Under the pieces are notes generated by a model. It saw nothing but the letters and a program-made list of their open reading frames with translations. It was not told the origin of the DNA and ran no database searches. The translations under genes were made by a program, and so were the position numbers. From Syntrophaceae bacterium (GTDB lineage: Bacteria; Desulfobacterota; Syntrophia; Syntrophales; UBA2192), in NCBI GenBank assembly GCA_013177795.1, contig JABLXY010000004.1, positions 48,001 through 112,000 on the forward strand: a stretch of 64,000 bases of DNA, in the 5' to 3' direction. Shown here piece by piece: positions 1 to 9,762 of the stretch. Every line of letters begins with the position of its first letter. The first letter of the stretch is position 1.

Positions 1-26
1 TTGAGAAGTTAGAAAGAAGGGAAGAT

Positions 27-63
27 ACGAAAAAAATGGGGGTTTTTCAATCCCTTTTTTCGT
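27..63 (-). terminator. Rho-independent terminator downstream of ymdB
   Basis: An inverted repeat with arms CGAAAAAAATGGG and CCCTTTTTTCG closes an 11-base loop, so either strand gives a GC stem followed by a T run. It lies about 50 bases past the stop of the minus-strand ymdB gene and probably ends the dusB-to-ymdB transcript. Bases 1-24 (gagaagttagaaag words) and about 92-107 (cttctcagcttcc) resemble the arms of the word hairpins seen elsewhere, so this may be a terminator nested in a degraded copy. Confidence 0.65.
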
Positions 64-113
64 TTGCGCTCATGGCTGCTGATTTCCCGGGCTTCTCAGC
101 TTCCCCGACTGTG

Positions 114-899
114 TTATTCCTTGATTCTCACATTCACCCGCTCGATGGACCGGGCCCTCCCGTTCTGCGGGTCCACCGCAACGACGACACCCTGGAGGCG
201 GGTGTCGCCGCGGGCGACCTCGAAGCGGCAGGGCATCCCCGTGAGGAACCGGTCGATGATCATCGCTTTCTCGATGCCGATGACCGAGTTGTGCGGTCCC
301 GTCATGCCCACGTCGGAGATGTAGGCCGTGCCCCCCGGAAGGATCGTCTCGTCCGCGGTCTGAACGTGTGTGTGGCTTCCCAGGACGGCGCTGGCTTCCC
401 CGTCCAGGTACCAGCCCATGGACTGTTTCTCCGAGGTGGCCTCGGCGTGCATGTCCACAATGATGACGGGCGTCTGCCGCCGGAGGCCCTCCAGAAGGCC
501 TTTGACCGTGCGGAAGGGACAGTCGGCGGGGTGCATGAAGACCCGTCCTGCGAGGCTCACCACCGCGACGGGATTCCCCGCGGCCGTATGCACGACGGCA
601 TGGCCGATCCCGGGGCAGGCCTCGGGATAGTTGGCGGGCCGCAGGAGGTTCGGGTACTCGTCGATGAAGCCCAGGACTTCTCTCTTGTCCCAGACGTGGT
701 TTCCCGTGGTGAGCACGTGAATCCCGCATTCCAGGAGCTCGTCCACGGTGTCCCGCGTGATGCCGAAGCCCGCGGCGGCATTTTCGCCGTTGGCCACGAC
801 CAGATCGATGCCGCGTTCTCTCACGAGCCCCGGCAGGAGCTCCCGCACGGCGCGGCGCCCCGGCCGCCCGACAATATCCCCGATGAACAGGATCTGCAT
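114..899 (-). CDS. ymdB: YmdB family (TIGR00282) metallophosphoesterase, 2',3'-cyclic nucleotide phosphodiesterase
   Basis: This is a 261-aa cytosolic calcineurin-like phosphoesterase of the YmdB family. In Bacillus and Mycoplasma, family members hydrolyse 2',3'-cyclic nucleotides and partner with RNase Y. Metal-binding motifs are visible: FIGDIVG (Asp8), NGEN (37-40), GNH (66-68), the family-specific HAEAT (from 151) and GSHTH (174-178). The length is typical of the family. The gene starts 10 bases after the stop of rny and is surely co-transcribed with it, the arrangement known in Firmicutes. Cellular targets in this organism cannot be read from the sequence. Confidence 0.93.
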   Translation of the reverse strand: MQILFIGDIVGRPGRRAVRELLPGLVRERGIDLVVANGENAAAGFGITRDTVDELLECGIHVLTTGNHVWDKREVLGFIDEYPNLLRPANYPEACPGIGHAVVHTAAGNPVAVVSLAGRVFMHPADCPFRTVKGLLEGLRRQTPVIIVDMHAEATSEKQSMGWYLDGEASAVLGSHTHVQTADETILPGGTAYISDVGMTGPHNSVIGIEKAMIIDRFLTGMPCRFEVARGDTRLQGVVVAVDPQNGRARSIERVNVRIKE

Positions 900-909
900 G
901 GGACCCGTC

Positions 910-2466
910 TTATCTCGCGAAGTCCGTCACCCTCGTTTCCCGGATGACGGTCACCTTGATCTGACCCGGGTAGGTCAGTTCGGACTCGATCTTCTTGACG
1001 ATGTCCTTGCAGAGGATGAGGGATTCGTCATCGGAGATCTTGTCGTTCTGCACAAGGATCCGGATTTCCCGGCCCGCCTGGATGGCGAAGCACGACTCGA
1101 CGCCGTTGAAGGACTTGGCGATACCTTCGAGTTCCTGGAGCCGCTTCACGTAGGTCTCGAGCATCTCCCTGCGGGCGCCCGGGCGGGCCGCCGAGAGGGT
1201 GTCCGCCACCTGCACGAGGACGCCCAGGATGCTGTTGTTGCGGCCGTCGTCGTGATGGGTCGCGATGGCCTCGACGATGCGCTCGTGCTCCCCGAAGCGC
1301 TTGGCGTACTCGGCCCCGAGCTCGGCGTGCGTGCCCTCCAGCTTGTGGTCCACGGCCTTGCCGATGTCGTGCAGCAGCCCGGCCCGCTTCGCTTCCCGCA
1401 CATCGAGCCCCAGCTCCGAGGCCATCATGCCCGTCAGGTGGGCCACCTCGATGGAGTGCTGGAGAACGTTCTGGGAGAAGCTGGAGCGGTACTTCAGCTT
1501 GCCGAGCAAGGTGATGAGCTCGGGATGGATGTCATGCGCCCCGACGTCGAAGGAGGCCCGCTCCCCCGTCTCCTGGATGATCTTGTCCACCTCGCTCTGC
1601 ACCTTGCGGACCACTTCCTCGATGCGGCCCGGGTGGATCCGGCCGTCGCTGATGAGGCGCTCGAGGGAGATCTTCGCCACCTCCCTGCGCACGGGATCGA
1701 AGGCGGAGAGCACCACGGCCTCCGGCGTGTCGTCGATGATCAGATCGACCCCCGTGGCGGCCTCGATGGCGCGGATGTTGCGGCCCTCGCGGCCGATGAT
1801 CCGGCCCTTCATTTCGTCCGTCGGGAGACTGACCACCGACACGGTGCTCTCGGCCACGAAATCCCCGGCGTAGCGCTGGATGGAGTAGGCGAGGATCTCC
1901 TGGGCCTTCTTGTCTGCGATGCGCTTGGCCTCCTCTTCGGCCTTTCGGATGAGGATGGCCGCCTCGCGCTTGGCCTCCGCCTCGAGGGACTGGATGAGCT
2001 GGGCCTTGGCCTCCTCGGCCGTGAGCCCGGCGATCTTTTCGAGCTTCTCCTTCTGGTCATCGATGATCCGGTTGAGGCGCTCGTGCTTCTCCTGCAGCGC
2101 GCTTTCCTTCTGCTGGAGGGCCTTCTCGCGGTTCTCGATGTTGCTCTCCTTCTGTACGAGCATGTCGATCCGCTTTTCCTGGTTCTCCTCCTTGGAGCGC
2201 AGGCGCGCCTCGAGCTTGTCGAGCTCGGCCTTGCGGTCCCGCGCCTCCCGCTCGAACTCGGCCTTCGTCTTCAGCAGGCTCTCCTTGGCCTGGAGAACCG
2301 CCTCCTTCTTGATGTTGTCGGCCTCCTTCTTGGCCTCCTCGACGATCCGGACGGCAAGATTCTCGGAGGACTGCATTTCCCGCGTGATCATCTTCCGGAT
2401 CAGGTATCCGAAGGCGATACCGGCGATCAGCGATGCGATGGCGATGATGACAGGTAAAAAGTCCAA
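910..2466 (-). CDS. rny: Ribonuclease Y
   Basis: RNase Y is a membrane-anchored endoribonuclease that starts mRNA decay. The 518-aa protein has the full layout: one N-terminal transmembrane helix (about 3-23), a long Glu/Lys/Arg-rich coiled coil (about 30-190), a KH RNA-binding domain with [15 protein letters not shown] (about 210-270) and an HD domain with the HDIGK motif at residue 366. The start is TTG, chosen because a strong GGAGGTGA Shine-Dalgarno lies 6 bases upstream and the hydrophobic anchor begins at once. It follows the 6S RNA and precedes ymdB in the same operon. Confidence 0.96.
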   Translation of the reverse strand: MDFLPVIIAIASLIAGIAFGYLIRKMITREMQSSENLAVRIVEEAKKEADNIKKEAVLQAKESLLKTKAEFEREARDRKAELDKLEARLRSKEENQEKRIDMLVQKESNIENREKALQQKESALQEKHERLNRIIDDQKEKLEKIAGLTAEEAKAQLIQSLEAEAKREAAILIRKAEEEAKRIADKKAQEILAYSIQRYAGDFVAESTVSVVSLPTDEMKGRIIGREGRNIRAIEAATGVDLIIDDTPEAVVLSAFDPVRREVAKISLERLISDGRIHPGRIEEVVRKVQSEVDKIIQETGERASFDVGAHDIHPELITLLGKLKYRSSFSQNVLQHSIEVAHLTGMMASELGLDVREAKRAGLLHDIGKAVDHKLEGTHAELGAEYAKRFGEHERIVEAIATHHDDGRNNSILGVLVQVADTLSAARPGARREMLETYVKRLQELEGIAKSFNGVESCFAIQAGREIRILVQNDKISDDESLILCKDIVKKIESELTYPGQIKVTVIRETRVTDFAR

Positions 2467-2614
2467 ACGAGGTCACCTCCTTATCCATGATGGCAAGGGA
2501 AGACCGATGCGTGGATGTCGATCCTTCCGCTTCAGTGCCTTGGAATCCATTCAGACGGGAGTCGAGGCGGGACAAACATGAGCAATGTCGGGGGGTTATT
2601 CTTTTGGAGCGGGG

Positions 2615-2772
2615 CAAAAAAGAATCCCCCGCCTATGCCGTGTTAACGAATAACCTTGAACCTTGTCAACAAGGTGGGCGCCCTGTGTGTGGAGTCAGGC
2701 TTTCCTCTCGGGACCTGCACACTTCCTACCAGGGAGGGCTCCCTGTCATCAGGTGTTAGCTCAAAGGATTTT
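2615..2772 (-). ncRNA. ssrS: 6S RNA (SsrS)
   Basis: 6S RNA mimics an open promoter and binds the housekeeping RNA polymerase holoenzyme. On the minus strand the gap between zapA and rny shows the hallmarks of proteobacterial 6S. There is a 5' half with GGTCCCGAGAGGAAAGCCTG, like the conserved side of the central bubble in E. coli. There is a 3' half with CACCTTG..CAAGGTTCAAGGTTA, like the E. coli CACCUUGAACCAAGGGUUCAAGGGUUA. A closing stem is possible between AAAATCC near 2772 and GGATTCTTTT near 2620. The place directly after zapA is the conserved proteobacterial synteny. End points are approximate. An extra hairpin (about 2590-2630, GGGGG..ATTCTTTT arms) follows the 3' end. Confidence 0.87.
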
Positions 2773-2777
2773 GTTAA

Positions 2778-3086
2778 TCACGCACATCGCAGGGGAATGT
2801 TCTTCCCGTTACCTTCCCGGTCGATGAGGTGGATCAGTTCCTCCGACCGGGTTTCCAGCTGATTGCAGATCGTCTCCTGTTCGCCCCGAAGCCGAATCAG
2901 CTCATCGGCCAGATTCAGGGCGACCAGCATGACGATGTTCAGAGTCGTCAAGTTCCTTGAGGCGCGTTTGATTTCCTCCGCTTTGTTGTTGATCTGCTCC
3001 ACGATCCTCAAAACATGGTCATCACTGGCATCACTCAGCACGGAGACGTTATGACCCATGATTTTGAGATCAAACCTTTTTTTCAA
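2778..3086 (-). CDS. zapA: Cell division protein ZapA
   Basis: ZapA binds FtsZ at midcell and bundles its filaments. The 102-aa protein matches the family in length and plan: a small N-terminal globular domain with a glycine turn (IMGHNVSVLSD, about 9-19) followed by a long coiled-coil helix. The central segment NIVMLVALNLADEL (about 49-62) corresponds to the conserved part of ZapA. The gene overlaps the end of the upstream zapB-like gene by 17 bases, and the 6S RNA begins right after its stop, an arrangement shared by many Proteobacteria. Confidence 0.92.
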   Translation of the reverse strand: MKKRFDLKIMGHNVSVLSDASDDHVLRIVEQINNKAEEIKRASRNLTTLNIVMLVALNLADELIRLRGEQETICNQLETRSEELIHLIDREGNGKNIPLRCA

Positions 3087-3333
3087 ACAACAACCCCGAT
3101 GTCTGCTCTGATGCGTTTATATCCTCCAGCAAATCCAGTAGCGTGTCCACCTTCTGTCTGACGGAATCCCTTTCCTCGTTGAGTTTGGCGATCTTGCTGT
3201 TTGCCTCCCTGACTTCTCCGCTCTTTATTTCGACTAGCTCTTCTAACTCCTTTAATCTCTTCCTCAGTGCCTGATGTTCCTCGACGAGTCCCTTTATCCT
3301 CTGCTCGAGTTCCCTGAACTTGACGAGTTCCAC
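3070..3333 (-). CDS. zapB: ZapB-like coiled-coil cell division protein
   Basis: This 87-aa protein is almost wholly coiled coil, with heptad leucines and charged residues throughout (for example ALRKRLKELEELVEI). It has no membrane segment. Size, composition and the position immediately upstream of zapA, overlapping it by 17 bases, fit ZapB, which links ZapA-FtsZ to the chromosome-terminus machinery. Coiled coils are weak evidence by themselves, so the name rests mainly on context. It starts 9 bases after the stop of dusB. Confidence 0.75.
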   Translation of the reverse strand: MELVKFRELEQRIKGLVEEHQALRKRLKELEELVEIKSGEVREANSKIAKLNEERDSVRQKVDTLLDLLEDINASEQTSGLLFEKKV

Positions 3334-3342
3334 GATGCCGTT

Positions 3343-4419
3343 CTACCTCTCCTCCGTGCCTCCCGGATCCGGCCGGGAAAAAGTCGTGCTTTGATTGAAG
3401 CTTATGTTCAATTTTTCCAAAAAGTCAAGCGGCTTTTTCTCTGCCGGTTCCCTGTCCCCGAGGGTCTGGAAGTAGGCCGAAACGGCCGCGAGAACATTGT
3501 CCTTTCCGGTAATCGTCCCCGCTCCCTTCCGGAAGGCCGCGCTCCCCCTGAGCCCCCTGGTGTACCAGAACAGGTGCTTCCGGAAACTCTTTATGCCCGT
3601 GAGTTCCCCGTATCGCGCAACGGACAATTCGAGATGCTCCCCGATGACCGAGCGCTTTTCATCGAGGTTTGCAAGTTCGATGCCCTCGCCTGCCAGGTGC
3701 CTGAGCGTGTTCCGGAAGATCCAGGGGTTCCCCAGGGCCCCCCGCCCGATCATGATCCCGTCGCACCCCGTCTGCCCGAGCAGGGCCGAGGCATCCCCGG
3801 GGGTCGCGACGTCCCCGTTGCCGATGACCGGGATTTTCAAGGCCGCCTTGACCTCGGCGATCACGGACCAGTCCGACCGCCCGCCGAACCCCTGCAGGGC
3901 CGTCCGCGGGTGAACGGCAATGGCGTCGGCGCCTTCCCCCTCGGCGATCCGGGCGATCTCGAGGGCGTTTTTCTCCTTCGGCGACCAGCCTGCCCGAATC
4001 TTGACGGTCAGGGGGATCCGGACGGAGCGGCGAGCCTCCCGAACGATGAGGCGGACCCGCCCGGGGTCCCGCATCAGGGCCGCGCCGGCACCCCTGCGGA
4101 TCACGGGCTTCACGGGGCAGCCCATGTTGATGTCCACGGCGTCCGCAAGCCCCCGTTCTTCGATGATCGAAGCCGCCGCGGCCAGCACGCCGGGATCGGA
4201 CCCGAAGATCTGGGCGGTCAGGGGCCGGTCGCCCGGGCCGCTGCGCAGCAGGTCGAGGGTCTTCCTCTGTCCCCGCACGATCCCGTCGGCGCTGACCATC
4301 TCCGTGTAGCACAGACCGCAGCCGAAGCGCCGGACGATCGTCCGGAACGGAAGGTCCGAAATCCCCGCCAGCGGGGCCAGGATGAGGTTGTTGGGCAGAT
4401 CGAGGGCTGCGATTTTCAT
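3343..4419 (-). CDS. dusB: tRNA-dihydrouridine synthase (DusB type)
   Basis: Dus enzymes reduce specific uridines of tRNA to dihydrouridine using FMN and NADPH. The 358-aa protein opens with LILAPLAGISDLPFR, which carries the conserved FMN-binding segment. It has DINMGCPVKP with the catalytic cysteine and GIMIGRGALGNPW near the end of the TIM barrel. The longer open frame begins about 19 codons earlier. The ATG at 4419 is preferred because the first barrel strand starts right there (MKIAALDL). It is the first gene of the operon running to ymdB. A possible promoter (TTGCAA, 17 bases, TAAGGT on the minus strand, 4448-4476) lies just upstream. Confidence 0.92.
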   Translation of the reverse strand: MKIAALDLPNNLILAPLAGISDLPFRTIVRRFGCGLCYTEMVSADGIVRGQRKTLDLLRSGPGDRPLTAQIFGSDPGVLAAAASIIEERGLADAVDINMGCPVKPVIRRGAGAALMRDPGRVRLIVREARRSVRIPLTVKIRAGWSPKEKNALEIARIAEGEGADAIAVHPRTALQGFGGRSDWSVIAEVKAALKIPVIGNGDVATPGDASALLGQTGCDGIMIGRGALGNPWIFRNTLRHLAGEGIELANLDEKRSVIGEHLELSVARYGELTGIKSFRKHLFWYTRGLRGSAAFRKGAGTITGKDNVLAAVSAYFQTLGDREPAEKKPLDFLEKLNISFNQSTTFSRPDPGGTEER

Positions 4420-4447
4420 CGGTTCACACCCTTCGGATTTCGCTTCT

Positions 4448-4476
4448 ACCTTAGGGGGCAAGGGGCGCCATTGCAA
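4448..4476 (-). promoter_or_regulatory. Possible sigma-70 promoter for dusB operon
   Basis: On the minus strand TTGCAA (4471-4476) and TAAGGT (4448-4453) are 17 bases apart, about 30 bases ahead of the dusB start. The match is moderate, and the site is inferred from spacing and position only. Confidence 0.4.
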
Positions 4477-4590
4477 GGAAAAAACTTCTCATCCGCCGGT
4501 GTCCGTGCTATAAACGGGCCGCTTTTTGCAAGGTTGCCGCAATGGGTTTTCACGCATGAATCCGGCGCCTTCGGGCGGAGGTTGTCCCCT

Positions 4591-5952
4591 ATGGCAGAGA
4601 CGGAAAGAACGCTGTTCGGCACCGACGGGATTCGGGGTGTCGCCAACCGTCACCCCATGACGCCGGCGCTCATGCTTCGGGCCGGCATGGCCGTTGCGAG
4701 CCTCTACCGCAACGCCGCCCGCAGGCACCGCATTCTCATCGGCCGTGACACGCGGCTCTCCGGCCCCATGATCGAGGATGCCCTCGCGGCGGGGATCTGC
4801 TCCATGGGCGTCGACGCGCTGACCGTGGGGGTGCTCCCCACGCCCGCGGTGGCCTTTCTCACCCAGGACATGAAGGCGGACGCCGCCATCATGATCTCGG
4901 CCTCCCACAATCCCTTCGAGGACAACGGGATCAAGATCTTCCAGGGCAACGGCCTCAAGCTCCCCGATGCCGCCGAGGCGCGCATCGAGGCCCTCATGGC
5001 CTCCGGCAGCCTCGGCGAGTCGGCGCCGTCCGGCGCCTCGATCGGCCGCACGAGGGAGATTGCCGGGGCCGAGGGGCGTTACGCCGTGTTCCTGAAGAAC
5101 GCCTTCCCCAAGACCCTCTCGCTGGAGGGGCTCCGGGTGGTCGTCGACTGCGCACACGGCGCGGGGTACCGCATTGCCCCGCTCGTCCTCGAGGAGCTGG
5201 GTGCCGAGGTGATCCCCATCGCCAACAGCCCCGACGGAAAGAACATCAACCTCAAGTGCGGGGCCACTCACCCCGATGCCGTCGCCGCGGCGGTCCGCAG
5301 GCACAGGGCCCACGCGGGGATCGCGCTCGACGGCGACGCCGACCGCGTGATCTTTGCCGACGAGAAGGGCGGCGTCGTCGACGGCGATCACCTGATGGCG
5401 ATCTGCGCGCTCGACATGAAGGCTCGGCGGCAGCTCAGGAAGAACACCGTCGTGGCCACCGTGATGAGCAACATGGGCTTCGAGATCGCCATGCAGGCGG
5501 CCGGCATCAGGCTCATCCGCACGCAGGTGGGTGACCGATACATCCTGGAGCGCATGCTGAAGAACGGGTACAACCTCGGGGGAGAGCAGTCCGGGCACCT
5601 CATCTTCCTCGATCACACGACGACGGGCGACGGGATCCTGTCGGCGCTGCAGGTCCTCGCCGTGATGAAACGGAAAGAAAAGCCCCTGTCAGAGCTGGCC
5701 GCTGTCATGACGACCCTGCCGCAGGTGCTGGTCAACGTCACCGTGGAGAAACGGAAGGATCTCGATTCGTCCCCCGCCGTCCGCAAGGCCATCGCCGATG
5801 CCGAGAGGAAGCTCGCCGGCAAGGGGCGGGTCCTGGTGCGTTTCTCGGGAACCCAGTCCCTGTGCCGCGTCATGGTCGAGGGCCCGTCGCAGAAGGAGAT
5901 CACGGCCATGGCCAACGAGCTCGCGGAGCTGATCCGGAAGAACATGAAATGA
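4591..5952 (+). CDS. glmM: Phosphoglucosamine mutase
   Basis: GlmM converts glucosamine-6-phosphate to glucosamine-1-phosphate, the second step to UDP-GlcNAc for peptidoglycan and LPS. The 453-aa protein begins with the diagnostic FGTDGIRGVAN. It carries the active-site phosphoserine in ISASHNP (Ser105), the Mg-binding DGDADR (247-252) and the C-terminal phosphate-binding VRFSGTQSLCRVMVEG. The ATG at 4591 has GGAGG about 10 bases upstream. The open frame runs far upstream of it by chance, through dusB antisense. glmM is divergent from dusB and convergent with a glmU-like gene. Confidence 0.96.
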   Translation: MAETERTLFGTDGIRGVANRHPMTPALMLRAGMAVASLYRNAARRHRILIGRDTRLSGPMIEDALAAGICSMGVDALTVGVLPTPAVAFLTQDMKADAAIMISASHNPFEDNGIKIFQGNGLKLPDAAEARIEALMASGSLGESAPSGASIGRTREIAGAEGRYAVFLKNAFPKTLSLEGLRVVVDCAHGAGYRIAPLVLEELGAEVIPIANSPDGKNINLKCGATHPDAVAAAVRRHRAHAGIALDGDADRVIFADEKGGVVDGDHLMAICALDMKARRQLRKNTVVATVMSNMGFEIAMQAAGIRLIRTQVGDRYILERMLKNGYNLGGEQSGHLIFLDHTTTGDGILSALQVLAVMKRKEKPLSELAAVMTTLPQVLVNVTVEKRKDLDSSPAVRKAIADAERKLAGKGRVLVRFSGTQSLCRVMVEGPSQKEITAMANELAELIRKNMK

Positions 5953-5984
5953 GCAGGGCTCGGGCACAGGGTCCGGGGTATCGG

Positions 5985-6027
5985 GCAAGCAGAAACGGCG
6001 GGAACGCATCCCGCCGTTTTTGCTTGC
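5985..6027. terminator. Bidirectional terminator between glmM and glmU-like gene
   Basis: Near-perfect inverted repeat (GCAAGCAGAAACGGCGGGA facing TCCCGCCGTTTTTGCTTGC) with a short loop and an A/T tract on each side. It sits between the convergent ends of glmM (plus) and the uridylyltransferase gene (minus), so it can stop transcription in both directions. Confidence 0.9.
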
Positions 6028-6058
6028 AGGGGCCCGCGCCGCGGGCCTTTTGTTGTTA

Positions 6059-6832
6059 TCACCGGCTGTCCTTGAGCTTCTCCTGCAGCCGCTCCTGCAC
6101 GATCTTTGTGGCCCGGTCGAGGTCCTCGGGCGAATTGATGCCCATGACCTCGCCGGGGTCGGGCGCGACGACGGAGGCCGTGCGGACCCCCCTGCGGCGG
6201 GCGATGGCGAAGATGTCCGTGAAGTAGTACTCCCCCTGGGCGTTGTCGTTGCCGATCTCGCGGACCGCATCGAAGAGAAAAGGGTTCTCGGCGCAGTAGA
6301 TCCCCGTGTTGATCTCGCGGATCCTCCTCTGCGCCTCCGTGGCATCGCGGTGTTCCACGATGCCCAGCACGTTGCCCCCGTCGTCCTTCACGACCCTGCC
6401 GTAGCCGGATGGGTCATCGAGGAGAGTCGTCAGAACCGTGACGGCCGCCCCGGCGGCGCGGTGGTGCTCCATCAGCCCGCTGACCGTTGCGGTCTGCAGC
6501 AGGGGCACGTCGCCGCAGAGGATCAGGATCGTTCCCCGGTAACCCTCGAACGCGCCTGCGGCCTGCAGCACGGCGTGGCCGGTGCCGAGCTGCTCGCGCT
6601 GGTAGACGAACGTGAGGCCGCGGTTGGCGTAGCGCGCCTCCACCAGCTCGGCCTGGTGGCCGATGACGACGGCGATGCGGGAGGAGCCCAATTGCTCGGC
6701 GAGGCTGAGGACGTAGTCCAGCATCGGCCTTCCGGCCACGGGGTGGAGGATTTTCACCAGGTCCGATTTCATCCGCGTGCCCTTGCCGGCCGCAAGGATC
6801 AGCGTCGCAAACGCTCTGCCTTCCGTCTTCAT
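6059..6832 (-). CDS. GlmU-like UDP-N-acetylglucosamine pyrophosphorylase, uridylyltransferase domain only
   Basis: This 257-aa nucleotidyltransferase matches the N-terminal half of GlmU. It has LILAAGKGTRMKS (signature), QREQLGTGHAVLQA, LCGDVPLL (metal Asp), EINTGIYC and NDNAQGEYYFTDI. These residues are typical of UTP:GlcNAc-1-P uridylyltransferase. Usual GlmU is about 450 aa because a left-handed beta-helix acetyltransferase follows. Here the gene stops at residue 257, right before the shared terminator, with no helix repeats. The acetyltransfer step must therefore be done by another protein, or this enzyme acts on another sugar phosphate. The chosen ATG places the signature at the N terminus. 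The gene lies 40 bases after a CNNM gene and faces glmM. Confidence 0.88.
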   Translation of the reverse strand: MKTEGRAFATLILAAGKGTRMKSDLVKILHPVAGRPMLDYVLSLAEQLGSSRIAVVIGHQAELVEARYANRGLTFVYQREQLGTGHAVLQAAGAFEGYRGTILILCGDVPLLQTATVSGLMEHHRAAGAAVTVLTTLLDDPSGYGRVVKDDGGNVLGIVEHRDATEAQRRIREINTGIYCAENPFLFDAVREIGNDNAQGEYYFTDIFAIARRRGVRTASVVAPDPGEVMGINSPEDLDRATKIVQERLQEKLKDSR

Positions 6833-6872
6833 CCCAATCCTCTCTTGTTCGTTCTTTCCGGACGGTGCCGTC

Positions 6873-8173
<1,301 letters not shown>

Positions 8174-8177
<4 letters not shown>

Positions 8178-9439
8178 GGGTATACATCCTCCTGCCGTGT
8201 CACACGGAGGCTCAGGATCCGCGTCCCCCGGATTTTCCGCACGACGAAAGTCAGCCCGTCGGCGGTGACCCGATCCCCCCGCGCGGGCAAGGCGCCGAAG
8301 AGATGCAGCACGTAGCCGCCGATGGTCCCGAAGTCCTGCGACGGGATGGCGGTGCCGGCTGCTTCGTTGAAGGCGTTGATCGAGAGGGCGCCCGAGACCG
8401 TCAGGGTTTTCTCGTCGATTCGGTGGAACGGCCTCTCGCGCGTGTCCCGCTCGTCGTAAATGTCCCCGAAGAGCTCTTCCAGGATGTCCTCCATCGTGAC
8501 AAGGCCCGAGATGCCCCCGTACTCGTCCACGACGAAGGCCAGGTGCATGTTGCGCTTCTGGAAATCCCGCAGAACCTGCTCGGCGCTGCGCTCCTCGGGA
8601 ACGAAGTAGGCCTTGCGCAGCAGGGGCTCCACCGATTGCGGCGATCTGCCTTCCGCCATCAGCCCCAGCAGATCCCTCGCGTAGAGGACCCCGACGATGT
8701 CATCGGGACCCGTTCCGACGATGGGGATGCGCGAGTAGCCCTGCTCGATGATTTTTTGCCGCATGGCCGCGGGGCTCTCGGATATCGACAGGCAGAACAT
8801 GTCGACCCTCGGGGTCATGATGTCGCAGACGGGCGTGTCGGCCAGGTCGAAGACCCGGTGGATCAGGTCCCGCTGGCCTTCATCCAGGATCCCCTCTTGG
8901 TGCCCCGCGTCGACGAGGCTGCGAAACTCATTTTCCATGAGTGCCTCACCCTCCGTCGGCTGCCTTTCCCGCAGGGGCCCGAGGATGAACAGGGAGATCT
9001 TCTCCAGGAGCCAGACCAGCGGGAACTCCACTTTCTGCACGAGGGCCATCAGCGGCGCCACGAACGAGGAGAGCCGCATGGAGTAGGTCTTGCCGAAGAT
9101 TTTCGGGGCGGCCTCGCCGAACAGGAACAGCAGCGGGCTCACGGCGGCGACGGTCAGCCACTTGCCCTGCTCGCCGTAGAGGCTGATGAACAGGGCCGTG
9201 GCCGTGGCCGACAGGATGACGTTGACGGCCTCGTTGCCCGCCAGGATGGTGACCAGCAGCCGCCGCGGCGTCTCGAGCAGCCTCTCGACGGTGGAGAAGA
9301 AGGGAAAGCGCTCTTCCCGCATCTTGTGCAGGTGAAGGGGCGTCAGGGAGAAAAGGGCGGCCTCGGAGGACGAGAAGAAACCCGACAGGAGCAGGCAGAG
9401 TCCCATCAGGACGAGTTTGAATGTGACGTAGGGGTCCAA
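8174..9439 (-). CDS. CNNM/CorC (hemolysin C) family protein, first of tandem pair
   Basis: The 421-aa paralogue of the downstream gene has the same order: CNNM membrane domain (LCLLLSGFFSSSEAALFSL, FGEAAPKIFG), CBS pair with DIMTPRVDM and FVVDEYGGISGLVTMEDILEELFG, then a CorC_HlyC domain. A membrane role in divalent cation transport is known for the family, not shown here. The frame opens with TTG at 9439. No clear ribosome site precedes it and a start a few codons later is possible. A good minus-strand promoter lies at 9500-9528, and the IS256 element ends only 17 bases beyond it. Confidence 0.9.
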
Positions 9440-9499
9440 GGGGCCGTGTACCCGGGGCTAGAAATTATTCAGCGGAATCGACGGGTTAAAGACAGCTGG

Positions 9500-9528
9500 A
9501 GTGTATCGGACATTCCCTGAAAAGTCAA
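9500..9528 (-). promoter_or_regulatory. Sigma-70 promoter for the CNNM pair
   Basis: On the minus strand TTGACT (9523-9528) and TACACT (9500-9505) are exactly 17 bases apart, about 60 bases upstream of the first CNNM gene. The IS left end at 9545 leaves this promoter intact. Confidence 0.7.
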
Positions 9529-9535
9529 GGATAGG

Positions 9536-9544
9536 GATTGCGGA
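9536..9544. repeat. Target-site duplication, left copy
   Basis: GATTGCGGA abuts the left terminal repeat of the IS256 element and is repeated exactly at 10819-10827 on the other side. IS256-family elements make 8-9 bp duplications, so this 9-bp pair marks the insertion. Confidence 0.9.
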
Positions 9545-9583
9545 GGTAGCGTATCATATCTTGTGTCAGAGACAGGAAAGGGG
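9545..9583 (+). repeat. IS256 left terminal inverted repeat
   Basis: 39 bp. Against the right end, the outer GGTARCGT block (7 of 8 identical) and the inner 22 bp (17 of 22) match, with a diverged stretch between. It precedes the ribosome-binding site of the transposase. Confidence 0.85.
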
Positions 9584-9621
9584 TACCCCCAAGATTGCGA
9601 CATCCCATAAGGAGGTACCCC

Positions 9622-9762
9622 ATGAGGACAGTTGGTTTGCCGATCAAGAGTTTGTCACAAGCGCACCGGATAATCAAGGAGATGAACCTGTCGCCGGAGT
9701 GGGATGCGGATTACCGCTCTGCGGCCCGTCAGGCCCTGGTCGGGATCTTGGAAGACCAGTGA
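9622..9762 (+). CDS. IS256 transposase, N-terminal reading frame (46 aa)
   Basis: A 46-aa frame starts with ATG at 9622 behind a perfect AAGGAGGT site (9608-9615) and ends with TGA at 9760-9762. Residues such as LSQAHRIIKEMNL look like the N-terminal helical DNA-binding part of Mutator-type transposases. The stop overlaps a GTG start in the -1 frame (GTGA at 9759-9762), where the catalytic part begins. Adding both parts gives about 396 aa, the usual IS256 transposase size. So this is either a two-part gene joined by coupling or -1 frameshifting, or a frameshift mutation. Confidence 0.7.
   Translation: MRTVGLPIKSLSQAHRIIKEMNLSPEWDADYRSAARQALVGILEDQ

Noticed and set aside
748-2457. A 569-codon open frame on the plus strand
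   Set aside because: It is antisense to rny, with shifted codons rich in Leu, Asp, Arg, Gly and no ribosome site. GC-rich third positions create long shadow frames here.
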